Source: Microbispora corallina (GTDB lineage Bacteria; Actinomycetota; Actinomycetes; Streptosporangiales; Streptosporangiaceae). Taken from it: 61,414 bases of DNA. The notes beneath the pieces are model-generated. The model was not told the DNA's origin. It did not search any database and saw only the letters and a program-made list of their open reading frames with translations. Below, in pieces: positions 25,101-35,621 of this stretch. The stretch covers positions 1 through 61,414 of the forward strand of contig NZ_BOOC01000050.1 in the NCBI RefSeq assembly GCF_016863035.1, read 5' to 3'. A program made the position numbers and the translations under genes. Position 1 is the first letter of the stretch. Every line of letters starts with the position of its first letter.

Positions 25101-25946
25101 ATGCGCGTTGCGGTGCTGGGCATGGGCCGCATGGGCCGGGCGCTGGCCCGGCGGCTGCTCGCCCACGATTTCGCGGTCGCCGTGTGGAACCGGACGCCCG
25201 GACGCGCGGCCGAGGTGCTCGACGCGGGCGGCGAGGAGGCGGCGACGCCCGAGGCGGCCGCCGCGGGCAGGGACGCCGTGCTGCTGTCGCTGGCCGACGA
25301 CGAGGCGGTGCGCGAGGTGATGGAACGCTTGTGGGGCATCGAGCCCGGGCCGGTCGTGGTGGACACGAGCACGATCTCGCCCGCCGCCTCCCGGGCGGCC
25401 CGCGACCTCGCCCCCGGCAGGAGCTACGTGGCCGCGCCGATCGCGGGCGGGCCCACGATGGTGATCGAGGGCAAGGCGACCGCGCTGATCGGCGGCGACC
25501 GCGCGCTCGTCGAACGGCTGGAGCCGATCTGGGCCGACGTCTTCTCCTCCACCGCGTACTGCGGGGAGGACCCCGGCACGGCCGTGGCGTACAAGCTGCT
25601 CAACAACTACCTGCTGATGTCGGGGCTGGCCGCGCTCGGCGAGGTGGTGGCGACCGCGCAGGCACTCGGGCTCGACGAGGGCCTCACGCGGGCGCTGCTC
25701 CTCCAGTGGCCGACGGTCGCCCCGATGCTGCACGGCCGCCTCGACGACCTGATCACGGGGGACCACGGCGGCTGGTTCACGACTCGGCTGGGCGCCAAGG
25801 ACCTGCGCCTGGCCCGCATGCTCGCGGCGGGCGCGGGCGTCGACCTCCCCCTCGCCCGCCTCGTCGAGAGGCGGTATGAGGAGGCGGCCGAAAAGGGATG
25901 GAGCGACCACGACATCGCCGCCGTGGTCGAGCTCCTGCGACAGTGA
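25101..25946 (+). CDS. NAD(P)-dependent oxidoreductase of the hydroxyisobutyrate dehydrogenase type
   Basis: The product has 281 residues. It begins VAVLGMGRMGRALARRLL, the Rossmann GxGxxG of beta-hydroxyacid dehydrogenases. VDTSTISP and APIAGGPTMV are the substrate-loop motifs, and KLLNNYLLMSGLAALGE contains the catalytic Lys. Such enzymes oxidise 3-hydroxy acids, reduce succinic semialdehyde-like compounds or reduce imines. A TGACTAA-type regulator is not evident. It starts after GGAAGGG and ends 11 bp before the aldo/keto reductase gene, so the two are probably co-transcribed. Confidence 0.92.
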   Translation: MRVAVLGMGRMGRALARRLLAHDFAVAVWNRTPGRAAEVLDAGGEEAATPEAAAAGRDAVLLSLADDEAVREVMERLWGIEPGPVVVDTSTISPAASRAARDLAPGRSYVAAPIAGGPTMVIEGKATALIGGDRALVERLEPIWADVFSSTAYCGEDPGTAVAYKLLNNYLLMSGLAALGEVVATAQALGLDEGLTRALLLQWPTVAPMLHGRLDDLITGDHGGWFTTRLGAKDLRLARMLAAGAGVDLPLARLVERRYEEAAEKGWSDHDIAAVVELLRQ

Positions 25947-25957
25947 GAGGCAATGAC

Positions 25958-26902
25958 ATGACGGACATGACCTACCGCCGGCTTGGAGACTCGGGGCTGG
26001 TCGTCTCGGCCCTCGGCCTGGGCGCCAACAACTTCGGCCGGCGGATCGATCTGGACGCCACCCGCGCCGTGGTGGACGCCGCCCTCGACCTCGGCGTCAC
26101 GCTCATCGACACCGCCGACATCTACGGCGAGTCGGAGACGTACCTGGGCGAGGTGCTGAAGGGCCGCCGCGACCAGGTGGTGCTGGCCACGAAGTTCGGC
26201 GGCGACGTGCAGGGGGACAACGGCCCCGACTGGGGCGCCCGCGGCTCCCGCCGCTACATCCGCAAGGCGGTCGAGCGGTCGCTGCGCCGTCTGCAGACCG
26301 ACTGGATCGACCTCTACCAGCTGCACTTCCCCGACCCCTCGACGCCGATCGAGGAGACCCTGTCGACCCTGTCCGACCTGGTCCGCGAGGGCAAGGTCCG
26401 GTACGTCGGATCCTCCAACCTGACGGGCTGGCAGGTGACCGACGCCGACTGGATCGCCCGTACGGAGGGGTACGAGCGGTTCGTCAGCGCCCAGAACGAG
26501 TACAGCCTGCTCGACCGGCGGGCCGAGCGCGAGCTGGTCCCCGCCCTGCTGCACCACGGCATCGGCCTGCTGCCGTACTTCCCGCTGGCCAACGGCCTGC
26601 TGACGGGCAAGTACCGCCGCGGGTCGGACGCGCCGGAGGGGACGCGCCTGGCCGATCGCCCGCAGTACCTCACGGACGAGCGCTTCGACGTCGTCGAGCG
26701 GCTGGACGACTTCGCCCGCAGGCAGGGCGTGACGCTGCTCGACGTCGCCATCGGCGGTCTCCTCGCGCAGCCCGCCGTGTCCTCGGTGATCGCCGGCGCG
26801 ACCCGTCCCGAGCAGATCAAGGCCAACGTGGCCGCGGCCGCGTGGCAGCCGGACGACGAGGTGCTGGCCGAGCTCGACGAGATCGCCCCCCGCCCAGCCT
26901 GA
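25958..26902 (+). CDS. Aldo/keto reductase
   Basis: The product has 314 residues forming a TIM barrel. Catalytic residues are visible: the Asp in LIDTADIYGESE with its Tyr, the Lys in VVLATKFGG, and the His in LYQLHFPD. The C-terminal VIAGATRPEQIKANV is the NADPH-binding block. The substrate is a carbonyl compound of unknown type. I chose the ATG at 25958 because GAGAGG precedes it; a longer open frame upstream overlaps the preceding gene. Confidence 0.93.
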   Translation: MTDMTYRRLGDSGLVVSALGLGANNFGRRIDLDATRAVVDAALDLGVTLIDTADIYGESETYLGEVLKGRRDQVVLATKFGGDVQGDNGPDWGARGSRRYIRKAVERSLRRLQTDWIDLYQLHFPDPSTPIEETLSTLSDLVREGKVRYVGSSNLTGWQVTDADWIARTEGYERFVSAQNEYSLLDRRAERELVPALLHHGIGLLPYFPLANGLLTGKYRRGSDAPEGTRLADRPQYLTDERFDVVERLDDFARRQGVTLLDVAIGGLLAQPAVSSVIAGATRPEQIKANVAAAAWQPDDEVLAELDEIAPRPA

Positions 26903-26914
26903 CCGCCCCCCGCC

Positions 26915-27025
26915 GCGAGCGGGACCGTCCTCCCAACGAGAGCGGGACCGTCCTCCCAACGAGAGCCGGGCCGTCCCCGCCACGAGCGGGACCGTCCACC
27001 GCCGAGCCAGGCCGTCCACTGCCGC
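26915..27025. repeat. Degenerate tandem repeat between genes
   Basis: About five copies of a 20-23 bp unit with the core GAGCGGGACCGTCC occur in a row. Two adjacent copies share AGCGGGACCGTCCTCCCAAC without change, while the rest diverge. The block lies between the aldo/keto reductase and GH15 genes. It has no spacers, so it is not a CRISPR. Its role is unknown. Confidence 0.75.
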
Positions 27026-27140
27026 GACCGCGGCCGGGCGGCCCGCCCTCGGGGTTCCGTGACCTGCGTCGTAGCGTGGGCTTAGGTCCGGGGCGCGCGA
27101 CGGCAGGGCCCCGGACCCGGGGGATGCGGGGAGGGCCGAC

Positions 27141-28964
<1,824 letters not shown>

Positions 28965-29003
28965 CCAGCTCACATTCCCTTGCGTTCATATAACTCGGCG
29001 GGT

Positions 29004-29351
29004 ATGTTCGGAATCGTGTCATCGACCTTCGACGTGCTCGCCGAGCCGACCCGGCGGCGGATCCTCGATCTGCTGCTGGAGCGCCCCCGGATGGTCGGCG
29101 AGCTCACCGAACGCCTGGGCCTGACCCAGCCCGGCACGTCCAAGCACCTCAGGGTGCTGCGCGACGCCGGCCTGGTCCGGGTCCGCCACGACGCCCAGCG
29201 CAGGTGGTACGAGCTGCGCCCCGAGCCGCTCGCCGAGATCGACGCGTGGCTCACGCCGTACCGGCGGTTGTGGGCCGGCAGCCTCGACGCTCTGGAACGC
29301 CACCTGGACGACATGCCCGACGAACCCCCGTACGAGGAGGACGACCAGTGA
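29004..29351 (+). CDS. ArsR family transcriptional regulator
   Basis: The product of about 115 residues is one winged HTH: FDVLAEPTRRRILDLLLERPRMVGEL, then the recognition helix TQPGTSKHLRVLRDAGLV. There is no cysteine metal site, so it is probably not a metal sensor. The C-terminal YRRLWAGSLDALERHLDD is typical of regulators paired with AHSA1/SRPBCC genes. Its stop overlaps the GTG of the next gene. I chose the ATG at 29004; a GTG at 29016 is an alternative. Confidence 0.92.
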   Translation: MFGIVSSTFDVLAEPTRRRILDLLLERPRMVGELTERLGLTQPGTSKHLRVLRDAGLVRVRHDAQRRWYELRPEPLAEIDAWLTPYRRLWAGSLDALERHLDDMPDEPPYEEDDQ

Positions 29352-30172
29352 ACGAGACCCTGACGACCGAGGGCGGCCGGCCCGTCCTGCGCATGGAGCG
29401 CACGCTCGCCCATCCCGTGGAGAAGGTGTGGCGCGCCGTCACGCGGCCCGCCGAACTGGCGCACTGGTACCCGTTCTCGGTCGCCGAGCTGGACCTCCAG
29501 GTCGGCGGGAAGATCCGGTTCGCCAACCCCGACGGCACCACGGCGGACGGCGTCGTGACGGAGGCCGACCGGCCGCGGGTCTTCGCCTTCCGGCAGGACG
29601 CCCCCGCCGGCATGCGCTACGAGGGCGAGACGGAGATCCGCATCGAGCTGCGCCCGGAGGAGGGCGGCTGCCTGCTCGTCTTCACCCAGGTCTTCCACGA
29701 CCGCCCGGCGGCCGCCAGCTACGCGTCCGGGTGGCAGGTGTGCCTCGACGCGCTGGAGGCGACCCTCGCCGACCGGCCCGTGCGCCGGCCCGAGGACAAC
29801 TTTCCCCACCTCCACGAGTCGTACGTGGCGGCCTTCGGCCTCGCCGAGGGGACGGCGGAGCGCGACGGGGACGGCTGGCGGGTGCGGTTCGAGCGCCAGC
29901 TCACCCGGCCCGTCGAGGAGGTCTGGCGCCGCCTCGGCGGCCCCTCCGCGCGGGTGGGCGGGCCCGCCCCCGGCCCGTACGGGACGATCAGCGGGGTGGA
30001 GGACCTGGCTCTGCTGGAGGCGGAGGACGGGAGGGTCCGCTGGGAGCTGTCACAGGGGACCGGCCACGGCGCCCGGCTGACCGTCACCGAGACGGGGCTG
30101 GCCGACCCCGCTCCCGCGCTCGCCGCCTGGCGGGACCGCATCGAGGCCCTCGCCCGCGACCTGCTGCCGTAG
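29348..30172 (+). CDS. Tandem SRPBCC (AHSA1-like) domain protein
   Basis: The product of 274 residues contains an AHSA1-type START-like domain: MERTLAHPVEKVWRAVTRPAELAHWYPF opens it and ASYASGWQVCLDALEATL closes it. A second, shorter and degraded copy follows from about residue 180 (FERQLTRPVEEVWRRLGG). Such proteins bind hydrophobic ligands and are regularly encoded after an ArsR gene, as here. Overlap of the GTG with the ArsR stop shows translational coupling. The ligand is unknown. Confidence 0.9.
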   Translation: MNETLTTEGGRPVLRMERTLAHPVEKVWRAVTRPAELAHWYPFSVAELDLQVGGKIRFANPDGTTADGVVTEADRPRVFAFRQDAPAGMRYEGETEIRIELRPEEGGCLLVFTQVFHDRPAAASYASGWQVCLDALEATLADRPVRRPEDNFPHLHESYVAAFGLAEGTAERDGDGWRVRFERQLTRPVEEVWRRLGGPSARVGGPAPGPYGTISGVEDLALLEAEDGRVRWELSQGTGHGARLTVTETGLADPAPALAAWRDRIEALARDLLP

Positions 30173-30175
30173 CCC

Positions 30176-30520
30176 TCAGGCGGGGTGGCCGAGGATGTCG
30201 AGCAGGCGGCGCAGGTACGGCGGCACGTTGCGCAGCCGGACGGAGGGGTCGCCGAGAGGGCCGGGGGCGAGCAGCGCCCGCAGCCCAGCGAGGTCGACGA
30301 AGCGCAGGCCGCCGGTGTCGACGACGAGCGGGTCGGAGCCGCCGCGCGCGTACGCGAGGGCCGTGCCCACGGCGTCGCTGTTGGACACGTCGAGCTCGCC
30401 GTTCAGCAGCAGGGACGAGTCGGCCGTCGACCAGACGACGCGCAGATGGGGGTCGGTGTAGAGGACGTCTCCCTCACCGAACTCGCCGGGCCCCGCCTGG
30501 GGGCCTCCAAGCGAGGTCAC
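30176..30520 (-). CDS. STAS domain protein
   Basis: The product has 114 residues with one STAS domain. The core is DPLVVDTGGLRFVDLAGLRALL; the position that carries the phosphorylatable Ser in SpoIIAA is Leu-Ala here (VDLAG), so classical phospho-switching is doubtful. The N-terminal part (STADSSLLLNGELDVSN) forms the first strands. It is convergent with the SRPBCC gene, 3 bp away. A 236-bp region upstream contains an AT-rich stretch suitable for its promoter. Confidence 0.85.
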   Translation of the reverse strand: MTSLGGPQAGPGEFGEGDVLYTDPHLRVVWSTADSSLLLNGELDVSNSDAVGTALAYARGGSDPLVVDTGGLRFVDLAGLRALLAPGPLGDPSVRLRNVPPYLRRLLDILGHPA

Positions 30521-30756
30521 CCCAGGCCCGGGCGCGGCTGGTGGCCGGTGGAAGCGCCGGAGCCCACGGACGGGAAGGCGATCCCGGTGCAGGACGTGGT
30601 GATCATTACGAGTCGTACCTTCCTGCTGTCCAGGACGAAGGGATGTTTCGAGCGTCGTCGTCCGGTAGTACAGGTGTCAATGGTTTGACCAGATAATATT
30701 CACCAAAGATCAAACGTCTGTGGGGATAAGTCGGTATAAGGCCCCTGAACAGGGCG

Positions 30757-31593
30757 TCAATTACTCCGGGCGGCTTTCTTGCGGCCGACGCCGCCGAGCA
30801 CCCACATCTTGTCCGACGGCGGCCGGAGGCTTCCCGGGTCCGGGCGCCAGTCCATGACCTGGACGATGCCCGGCTCGACGATCTCGAGGTCCCCGAAGAG
30901 CGGCTCGACCTCGGCGCGGCTGCGCACCTGCGGCCGTCGGGAGCCGGTGACCAGGCGGGCGTCCTGGAACAGCGCGGCGAGCCTCGCCGTCGTCTCCGGG
31001 CGGATGTCGGAGACCGCGTGGGAGACGGCCAGGTAGCTCCCGGGGGCGATCGCCTCACGCAGGCGGGCCGTGACGGCGGCCACCAGGTCGTCGTCCGAGA
31101 TGACGTTCAGGACGGAGATGAGGAGCACGGCCACCGGCCGGTCCAGGTCGACCAGCCGGCGCAGGTCCGGGTGGTCGAGGATCGTGTCGGGGTCCCTGAG
31201 GTCCCCCCTGATGACGGCGGTGCGCTCGTCGTCCTTCAGCAGCGCCTGGCCGTGGGAGACCACGACCGGGTCGTTGTCGGCGTACACCACCGTGACGTCG
31301 GGGGCGCACTCGCGGGCGATCTCGTGGACGCTGCCCTGCGTCGGCAGGCCGCACCCGATGTCGACGAACTGCCGGATCCCGGAGGCCGCCAGGAAGCGGA
31401 CCACCCGGCCGAGGAACCTGCGGCCCTCCCGGCACATCATCGGCAGCTCGGGCGCGATGGCGATGGCCCGCTCGGCGGCCTCCCGGTCGGCGGCGAAGTT
31501 GTTCTTGCCGCCCAGCCAGTAGTCGTAGACCCGGGCCTCGTTGGCGACGGCCGGATCGAAGCCGGCAGGCTCGACGCTCGTGAAACCCGGCAT
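30757..31593 (-). CDS. SAM-dependent methyltransferase (DUF574/Methyltransf_19)
   Basis: The product has 278 residues. It starts with the signature NEARVYDYWLGGKNNFAADR of the large actinomycete DUF574 group, then the SAM motif FVDIGCGLPTQGS and YADNDPVVVSHG. The family is abundant in filamentous actinomycetes, often near regulatory or development genes, and its acceptor is unknown. GGAGG precedes the ATG at 31593. The gene stands alone. Confidence 0.93.
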   Translation of the reverse strand: MPGFTSVEPAGFDPAVANEARVYDYWLGGKNNFAADREAAERAIAIAPELPMMCREGRRFLGRVVRFLAASGIRQFVDIGCGLPTQGSVHEIARECAPDVTVVYADNDPVVVSHGQALLKDDERTAVIRGDLRDPDTILDHPDLRRLVDLDRPVAVLLISVLNVISDDDLVAAVTARLREAIAPGSYLAVSHAVSDIRPETTARLAALFQDARLVTGSRRPQVRSRAEVEPLFGDLEIVEPGIVQVMDWRPDPGSLRPPSDKMWVLGGVGRKKAARSN

Positions 31594-31743
31594 GCTCCTC
31601 CATTCGGCCCGGATGCCGATAGTAACGGCAGCGGAACCGGTGGAGGCGGCCGTACCGGCATTCCCGCGCGCTGTGTACGGCGCGTCGAGGAGGGCGGGCG
31701 TGGGCGGCGGGCGGGTTGCGTTGTGTTGCGGGCGGACGTGGCC

Positions 31744-32334
31744 TCAGCGGCAGGCTTCGATCCTGGCCCTGCCGTCACAGAAACCGGCCCACACGGCCTT
31801 TCCGGTGGGACGCAGCGCGGTCCACCCCCACATGCGGCTCACTCCGGCGACGACCTGGAGGCCGCGGCCGGTCTCGGCCACGTAGTCGGGCTCACGGAGG
31901 ACCGGCGGGTCGCTGCTCGGGTCGGTGACCATGCACAGCAGCGAACGGCACGAGCGGAACATGAGCAGCCGGACCGGCACCGAATGGATCGCGGGATGCC
32001 GCAGCCCGTGGCGGACGGCGTTCGTCACCAGTTCGCAGACCGCGAGCGTGGCGTCGTCGGCCACCTCCGGCATCGCCCAGGCCCGCAACACCCCGGTGGT
32101 GAACCGCCGCGCGCTGCGGGCGGGTAACGTCTCGCGCTGGAAGTCCTGGACCGCGACCTGCAGCACGACGGGCCGGTCGTCCTCCGGCGCCCAGGGCCAC
32201 CGCATGCCGTCCGGAAAGACCTGAGTGAGGGTGCTGAGCCAGGGTTCCCAGCCCTCGCTATCGGCTTCGGCGAGGGAAGCGCGGTCTGTCCGATAACCAG
32301 TCATTGAGAGCCCTATGAGGTTGCTGTCGGCCAT
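31744..32334 (-). CDS. ATP-binding protein of the anti-sigma-factor (HATPase_c) type
   Basis: The product has about 196 residues with a GHKL ATPase domain: ATLAVCELVTNAVRHG is the N-box, and ETGRGLQVVAG matches the G-box. These single-domain ATPases resemble RsbW/SpoIIAB kinases or the AbaA-like partners of WhiJ proteins. The start is uncertain between 32334 and the ATG at 32304. It is divergent from the DUF397 and XRE genes, the arrangement seen in whiJ-like clusters of Streptomyces. Confidence 0.85.
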   Translation of the reverse strand: MADSNLIGLSMTGYRTDRASLAEADSEGWEPWLSTLTQVFPDGMRWPWAPEDDRPVVLQVAVQDFQRETLPARSARRFTTGVLRAWAMPEVADDATLAVCELVTNAVRHGLRHPAIHSVPVRLLMFRSCRSLLCMVTDPSSDPPVLREPDYVAETGRGLQVVAGVSRMWGWTALRPTGKAVWAGFCDGRARIEACR

Positions 32335-32454
32335 GTGGCGTGATGACTCAGTTAGTCATAGTGCTCCCGATGGTGCCGCTGTGCAAGTACGGATGCACGT
32401 GCAACTGCACGAAAGTCGTATCCTGGCCGGGAAAAAGCGGAAATGAGGGCACAT

Positions 32455-32715
32455 ATGACCGCTGTATACAACGGAATGCCGGCCTCACAGCTGGGCGACG
32501 TGCGCTGGCGCAAGAGCCGGCACAGCAACCCGGACGGCAACTGCGTCGAGCTGGCCCGGCTTCCCGACGGCCGGGTGGCCCTGCGGAACTCCCGGCACCC
32601 GTCCGGTCCGGTGCTCGTCTACCACCCGGGTGAGGTGGCGGAGTTCCTGAAATCGACGAAAGACGGTGAGTTCGACGACTTGATACTTGAGCATTCACAG
32701 ACCTTGCGCCCTTGA
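32455..32715 (+). CDS. DUF397 domain protein
   Basis: The product has 86 residues. The DUF397 core WRKSRHSNPDGNCVELARLPDGRVALRNSRHP is unmistakable. These small proteins are partners of XRE/DUF5753 regulators in whiJ-like loci and are thought to inhibit or modulate them. The ATG at 32455 has GAGGG 5 bp upstream; the ATG at 32443 would place that site inside the gene. The XRE gene follows after 56 bp. Confidence 0.95.
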   Translation: MTAVYNGMPASQLGDVRWRKSRHSNPDGNCVELARLPDGRVALRNSRHPSGPVLVYHPGEVAEFLKSTKDGEFDDLILEHSQTLRP

Positions 32716-32771
32716 TCCTGCGGAGTATCGTGAACGTGGCGTAAACATCGGTGCACCCAGAAGGACCCCAT

Positions 32772-33677
32772 ATGACTGCGGCCTCCACGGAGGGTGCGCC
32801 TCACCCCCGCAATCTCACGGCACTGCCGGACCGCAGCCCCACGGTCCTGCGCATTCTGCTCGGCACCCAGCTCCGCCGCCTTCGTGAGGGCCGGCACATC
32901 AAGCTGGAGGAGGCCGGGCGGGCCATCCGCGCCTCTCATTCGAAGATCAGCCGGATGGAGCTGGGCCGGGTCGGCTTCCGCCTCCGCGACGTCAGCGATC
33001 TCCTCACGCTCTACGGCGTGACCGACGAGACCGAGCGCGAGGCCATGCTCTCGCTCGTCGCCCGGGCCAACGCCCCCGGCTGGTGGCACAACTACGACGA
33101 CGTCCTCCCGTCCTGGTTCGAGGCGTACGTCGGGCTCGAGCAGGCGGCCACCTCGATCAGGAACTACGAGGTGCAGTTCGTTCCCGGGCTGCTGCAGACC
33201 GAGGACTACGCCAAGGCCGTCGTACGGCTGGGCCACCCCACCGCCGGCGACGAGGAGATCGCCCGCCGCGTGCGGCTGCGGATGGACCGCCAGGCCGTCC
33301 TCACCCGGCCGGACCCGCCCCACCTGTGGGCGGTCATCGACGAGGCCGTGATCCGCCGCCCGCTCGGCGGCCCCGACGTCATGCGCGCCCAGATGGAACG
33401 CCTGCTCGACCTCGTGGCACTGCCGAATGTCACGCTCCAGATCGTGCCGTTCAGCGTCGGGGGCCACGCCGCGGCCGGCGGACCGTACAGCATCCTGCGC
33501 TTCGCCGAGCTCGACGTGCCGGACGTGGTCTACCTGGAGCAGCTCACCAGCGCCATCTACCTGGACAAGCGGGAGGAGACCGACCGCTACCTCGCCGTCA
33601 TGGAGCGGCTGTGCCTGGAGGCCAACCCTGTGGCGGACACGAAGCGGATGCTCCAGCGGGTCATGACGGAGCTTTGA
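32772..33677 (+). CDS. XRE family regulator with DUF5753 domain (WhiJ-like)
   Basis: The product has 301 residues. The HTH includes LEEAGRAIRASHSKISRMELGR, and the C-terminal DUF5753 includes WFEAYVGLEQAATSIRNYE and FVPGLLQTEDYAKAV. This is the WhiJ-like type that pairs with DUF397 proteins and controls development or specialised metabolism in Streptomyces. AAGGA precedes the ATG at 32772. It lies between two HATPase genes. Confidence 0.95.
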   Translation: MTAASTEGAPHPRNLTALPDRSPTVLRILLGTQLRRLREGRHIKLEEAGRAIRASHSKISRMELGRVGFRLRDVSDLLTLYGVTDETEREAMLSLVARANAPGWWHNYDDVLPSWFEAYVGLEQAATSIRNYEVQFVPGLLQTEDYAKAVVRLGHPTAGDEEIARRVRLRMDRQAVLTRPDPPHLWAVIDEAVIRRPLGGPDVMRAQMERLLDLVALPNVTLQIVPFSVGGHAAAGGPYSILRFAELDVPDVVYLEQLTSAIYLDKREETDRYLAVMERLCLEANPVADTKRMLQRVMTEL

Positions 33678-33812
33678 CCTGTGCGCTAACGTCCCCATCA
33701 GCCTGGATGCCGCACGCCCGCGCCCGGTGGAGCAAGCTGTGGCCGAAAATACGTGTCAGGTGCGTATAGGCGGTAAATGGAGTAGTGCCAGTGTGCTGGG
33801 AAGCGGGAGGCG

Positions 33813-34208
33813 GTGAGGACCTTGACGGGCAGCCTGCTCAGCCTGGAGTTCGACCGGAGTTCGGTCACCCGGGTGCGGCATCTCGTCACGGTGTCCGCGC
33901 AGGAGGCCGGGCTGGAGGGTATGGCCCTGGAGGATTTCGTGCTCGCCGTGCACGAGGCGGTGACCAACGCCGTCCGGTACGGGACACCTCCGCGGGGGAT
34001 CGCCATGTGGCGGGAGCCGGGGGTGCTCATCTGCGAGATCACGGACCAGGGGCCGGGGATCCCGGCGGAGGCCCTCGACCGGGACGAGCCGGCCACCCGG
34101 TTCGACTTCGGGGGCCGGGGGTTGTGGCTGATGAACCGCTTGGCCGATCTGACGGTCCGTACGGGATCCGACGGCACCGCCGTCCGCCTCTGCGCCTCTC
34201 TCGCCTGA
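33813..34208 (+). CDS. ATP-binding anti-sigma-type protein (RsbW-like)
   Basis: The product has about 131 residues. The GHKL motifs EDFVLAVHEAVTNAVRYG (N-box), EITDQGPGIP (G1) and GGRGLWLMNRLAD (G2) are all present, so it should bind ATP and could be a serine kinase. GGGAGG stands close to the GTG at 33813; a TTG at 33822 is possible. It is downstream of the XRE gene by 135 bp. With the divergent HATPase and DUF397 it forms a small regulatory cluster. Confidence 0.88.
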   Translation: MRTLTGSLLSLEFDRSSVTRVRHLVTVSAQEAGLEGMALEDFVLAVHEAVTNAVRYGTPPRGIAMWREPGVLICEITDQGPGIPAEALDRDEPATRFDFGGRGLWLMNRLADLTVRTGSDGTAVRLCASLA

Positions 34209-34567
34209 TCCGGGCGCCCCTCGGGTGACACGCGTACCCGTGACCTCCCTGCGCGGGTCCCGGGCGCTCCGATAGCTTCCGCTGTGAGCGGAGCCGGAGA
34301 CCGCCGTCCGAAACTGCACCCCCAACCCCGCCCCCCGTCCCGGTCCGCGAGGGTTAGCTCCGACGCGAGCTGGGCATTTCTGATCTCACCCACCCGCCGT
34401 ACGGAACGTGTCGCACACCCGGCGGGCACGCCGCTTTCCATGATTCGGTCCACCGGAATTCGGAGCAATCCGGGCTGGGCGCCGAAGCCTTGCTAGGCTG
34501 CAGGGAACTGAAGAACCGGGCGTTGTCTCACCCGGCAGGTGAGACCGTTGAGAAGTGGGGTCACACC
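34209..34567 (+). promoter_or_regulatory. Leader and promoter region of DLW-39, with hairpin
   Basis: No gene is visible in these 359 bp. A possible -10 box TAGGCT lies at 34494-34499. Downstream of it, GTCTCACC (34525-34532) pairs with GGTGAGAC (34538-34545) around a 5-base loop, so the transcript leader can form a perfect 8-bp stem about 22 bases before the DLW-39 start. It might be an operator or an mRNA structure. Confidence 0.4.
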
Positions 34568-34687
34568 GTGAAGAAGCTGCTTGTTCTCGCCCTGGTCGCC
34601 CTCGGTGGGCTCCTGGTCTGGCGTAAGGTCCAGGCCGACCGCGCCGAGCTGGACCTGTGGACCGAGGCCACCGGTAGCGAGAACTGA
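34568..34687 (+). CDS. DLW-39 family protein
   Basis: From the GTG at 34568 the product has exactly 39 residues: a basic start, one hydrophobic helix (LLVLALVALGGLLVW), then RKVQADRAELDLWTEAT, which contains the DLW motif that names the family. It is a tiny actinobacterial membrane protein of unknown function, often encoded near tRNA-Ala and the gyrase genes. Here tRNA-Ala is about 850 bp away. The longer frame starting at 34490 is not supported. Confidence 0.9.
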   Translation: MKKLLVLALVALGGLLVWRKVQADRAELDLWTEATGSEN

Positions 34688-34726
34688 CCACACGGAATGG
34701 TGCGTGATCGTGGCGAAGGAACGGGA

Positions 34727-35443
34727 GTGACGCCCGTGAAGCTGGCCTGTCTCGACCTGGCCGGCACCACGATCAGCGACATCGACATGGTCGAGCGGGC
34801 GTTCGCCGAGGCGATCGCCACGCAGGGCATCGTTCCCGGGACCAGTGCCTATGCCCGTGCGATGGTGCATGTGCACAGGTCCCGGGGATGCCCGAAGATC
34901 GAGGTCTTCCGGGGCATCTTCCCGGGCAACGAGGCGCAGGCGCAGGCGGCCAACCTGACGTTCGAGCGCTCCTTCGAGGGCGCCATCGAGCGCACCGGGC
35001 TCGTCCCGGCGCCCGGCGCCGTCGAGGCCCTGGAGAAGCTGCGCGACGCGGGTGTGAGGATCGCCCTCGTCACCGGGTTCAGCCGCTCCACCCTCGGACG
35101 CGTGCTGGGCTCCCTCCCCTGGGCCGACAAGTTCGACCTCGCCCTCTGCCCGGAGGACGCGGGCCGCGGCCGGCCCTACCCCGACATGGTCCTGACGGCC
35201 GTCCTGCGCTCCGGTGTCGAGGACGTGCGGCACGTGGCCGTCGCGGGCGACTCCGAGAGCGACATGCTCTGCGGCCGCCGCGCCGGCGCCTCCGTCGTCG
35301 CCGGCGTCCTGACCGGTGTGCACAGTCGCGAGCGCCTCCTCGGGGGCGGCGCCACCCACATCCTCGACTCCATCGCCGACCTCCCCGCCCTCCTCCTCGG
35401 TGCCGACGCGCCCGCCTCCGAGGCCCGGGCCTCCGCGCGCTGA
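34727..35443 (+). CDS. Phosphonatase-like HAD hydrolase
   Basis: The product has 238 residues. HAD motif I reads CLDLAGTTISD, which fits the phosphonatase-like type in which the usual second Asp is replaced by Ala-Gly (DxAGT). Motif II is ALVTGFSRS, and motif IV is VAGDSESDM. It resembles TIGR03351 proteins, which are not true phosphonoacetaldehyde hydrolases. Two GTG starts are possible, 34727 (GAAGGA) and 34736. It ends about 100 bp before tRNA-Ala. Confidence 0.88.
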   Translation: MTPVKLACLDLAGTTISDIDMVERAFAEAIATQGIVPGTSAYARAMVHVHRSRGCPKIEVFRGIFPGNEAQAQAANLTFERSFEGAIERTGLVPAPGAVEALEKLRDAGVRIALVTGFSRSTLGRVLGSLPWADKFDLALCPEDAGRGRPYPDMVLTAVLRSGVEDVRHVAVAGDSESDMLCGRRAGASVVAGVLTGVHSRERLLGGGATHILDSIADLPALLLGADAPASEARASAR

Positions 35444-35539
35444 CCCGCGTATCGAGTGGCGCGCCGGCGCGCGCTGTTGCTACGGTGTACGCGACCGACA
35501 GCATGACGATCTGCGCGTTTGCGCAGGTACGGCTGACTC

Positions 35540-35612
35540 GGGGCCTTAGCTCAGCTGGCAGAGCGCCTGCTTTGCAAGCAGGAAGTCAGGGGTTCGAATC
35601 CCCTAGGCTCCA
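35540..35612 (+). tRNA. tRNA-Ala (TGC anticodon)
   Basis: The cloverleaf is complete: acceptor GGGGCCT with AGGCTCC, a D-arm with AGCTCAGCTGGCAGAGC, the anticodon stem CCTGC/GCAGG around the loop TTTGCAA, and the T-arm AGGGG-TTCGAAT-CCCCT. The anticodon TGC gives alanine. CCA is not encoded. The 3' part is the integration site of the element to the right, so the distal 42 bases seen here come from the element side and restore a functional gene. Confidence 0.97.
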
Positions 35613-35614
35613 CC
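35571..35614. repeat. attL: 44-bp core within tRNA-Ala
   Basis: The 44 bases from TTTGCAAGC to the sequence just after the discriminator are identical to 57082-57125. The core begins in the anticodon loop and includes the T-arm, as is common for tyrosine integrases that use tRNA genes. Confidence 0.95.
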
Positions 35615-35621
35615 TCGAAAA

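Noticed and set aside
26915..27025. Possible CRISPR array
   Set aside because: Units are directly adjacent and degenerate, with no spacers of constant length and no cas genes.
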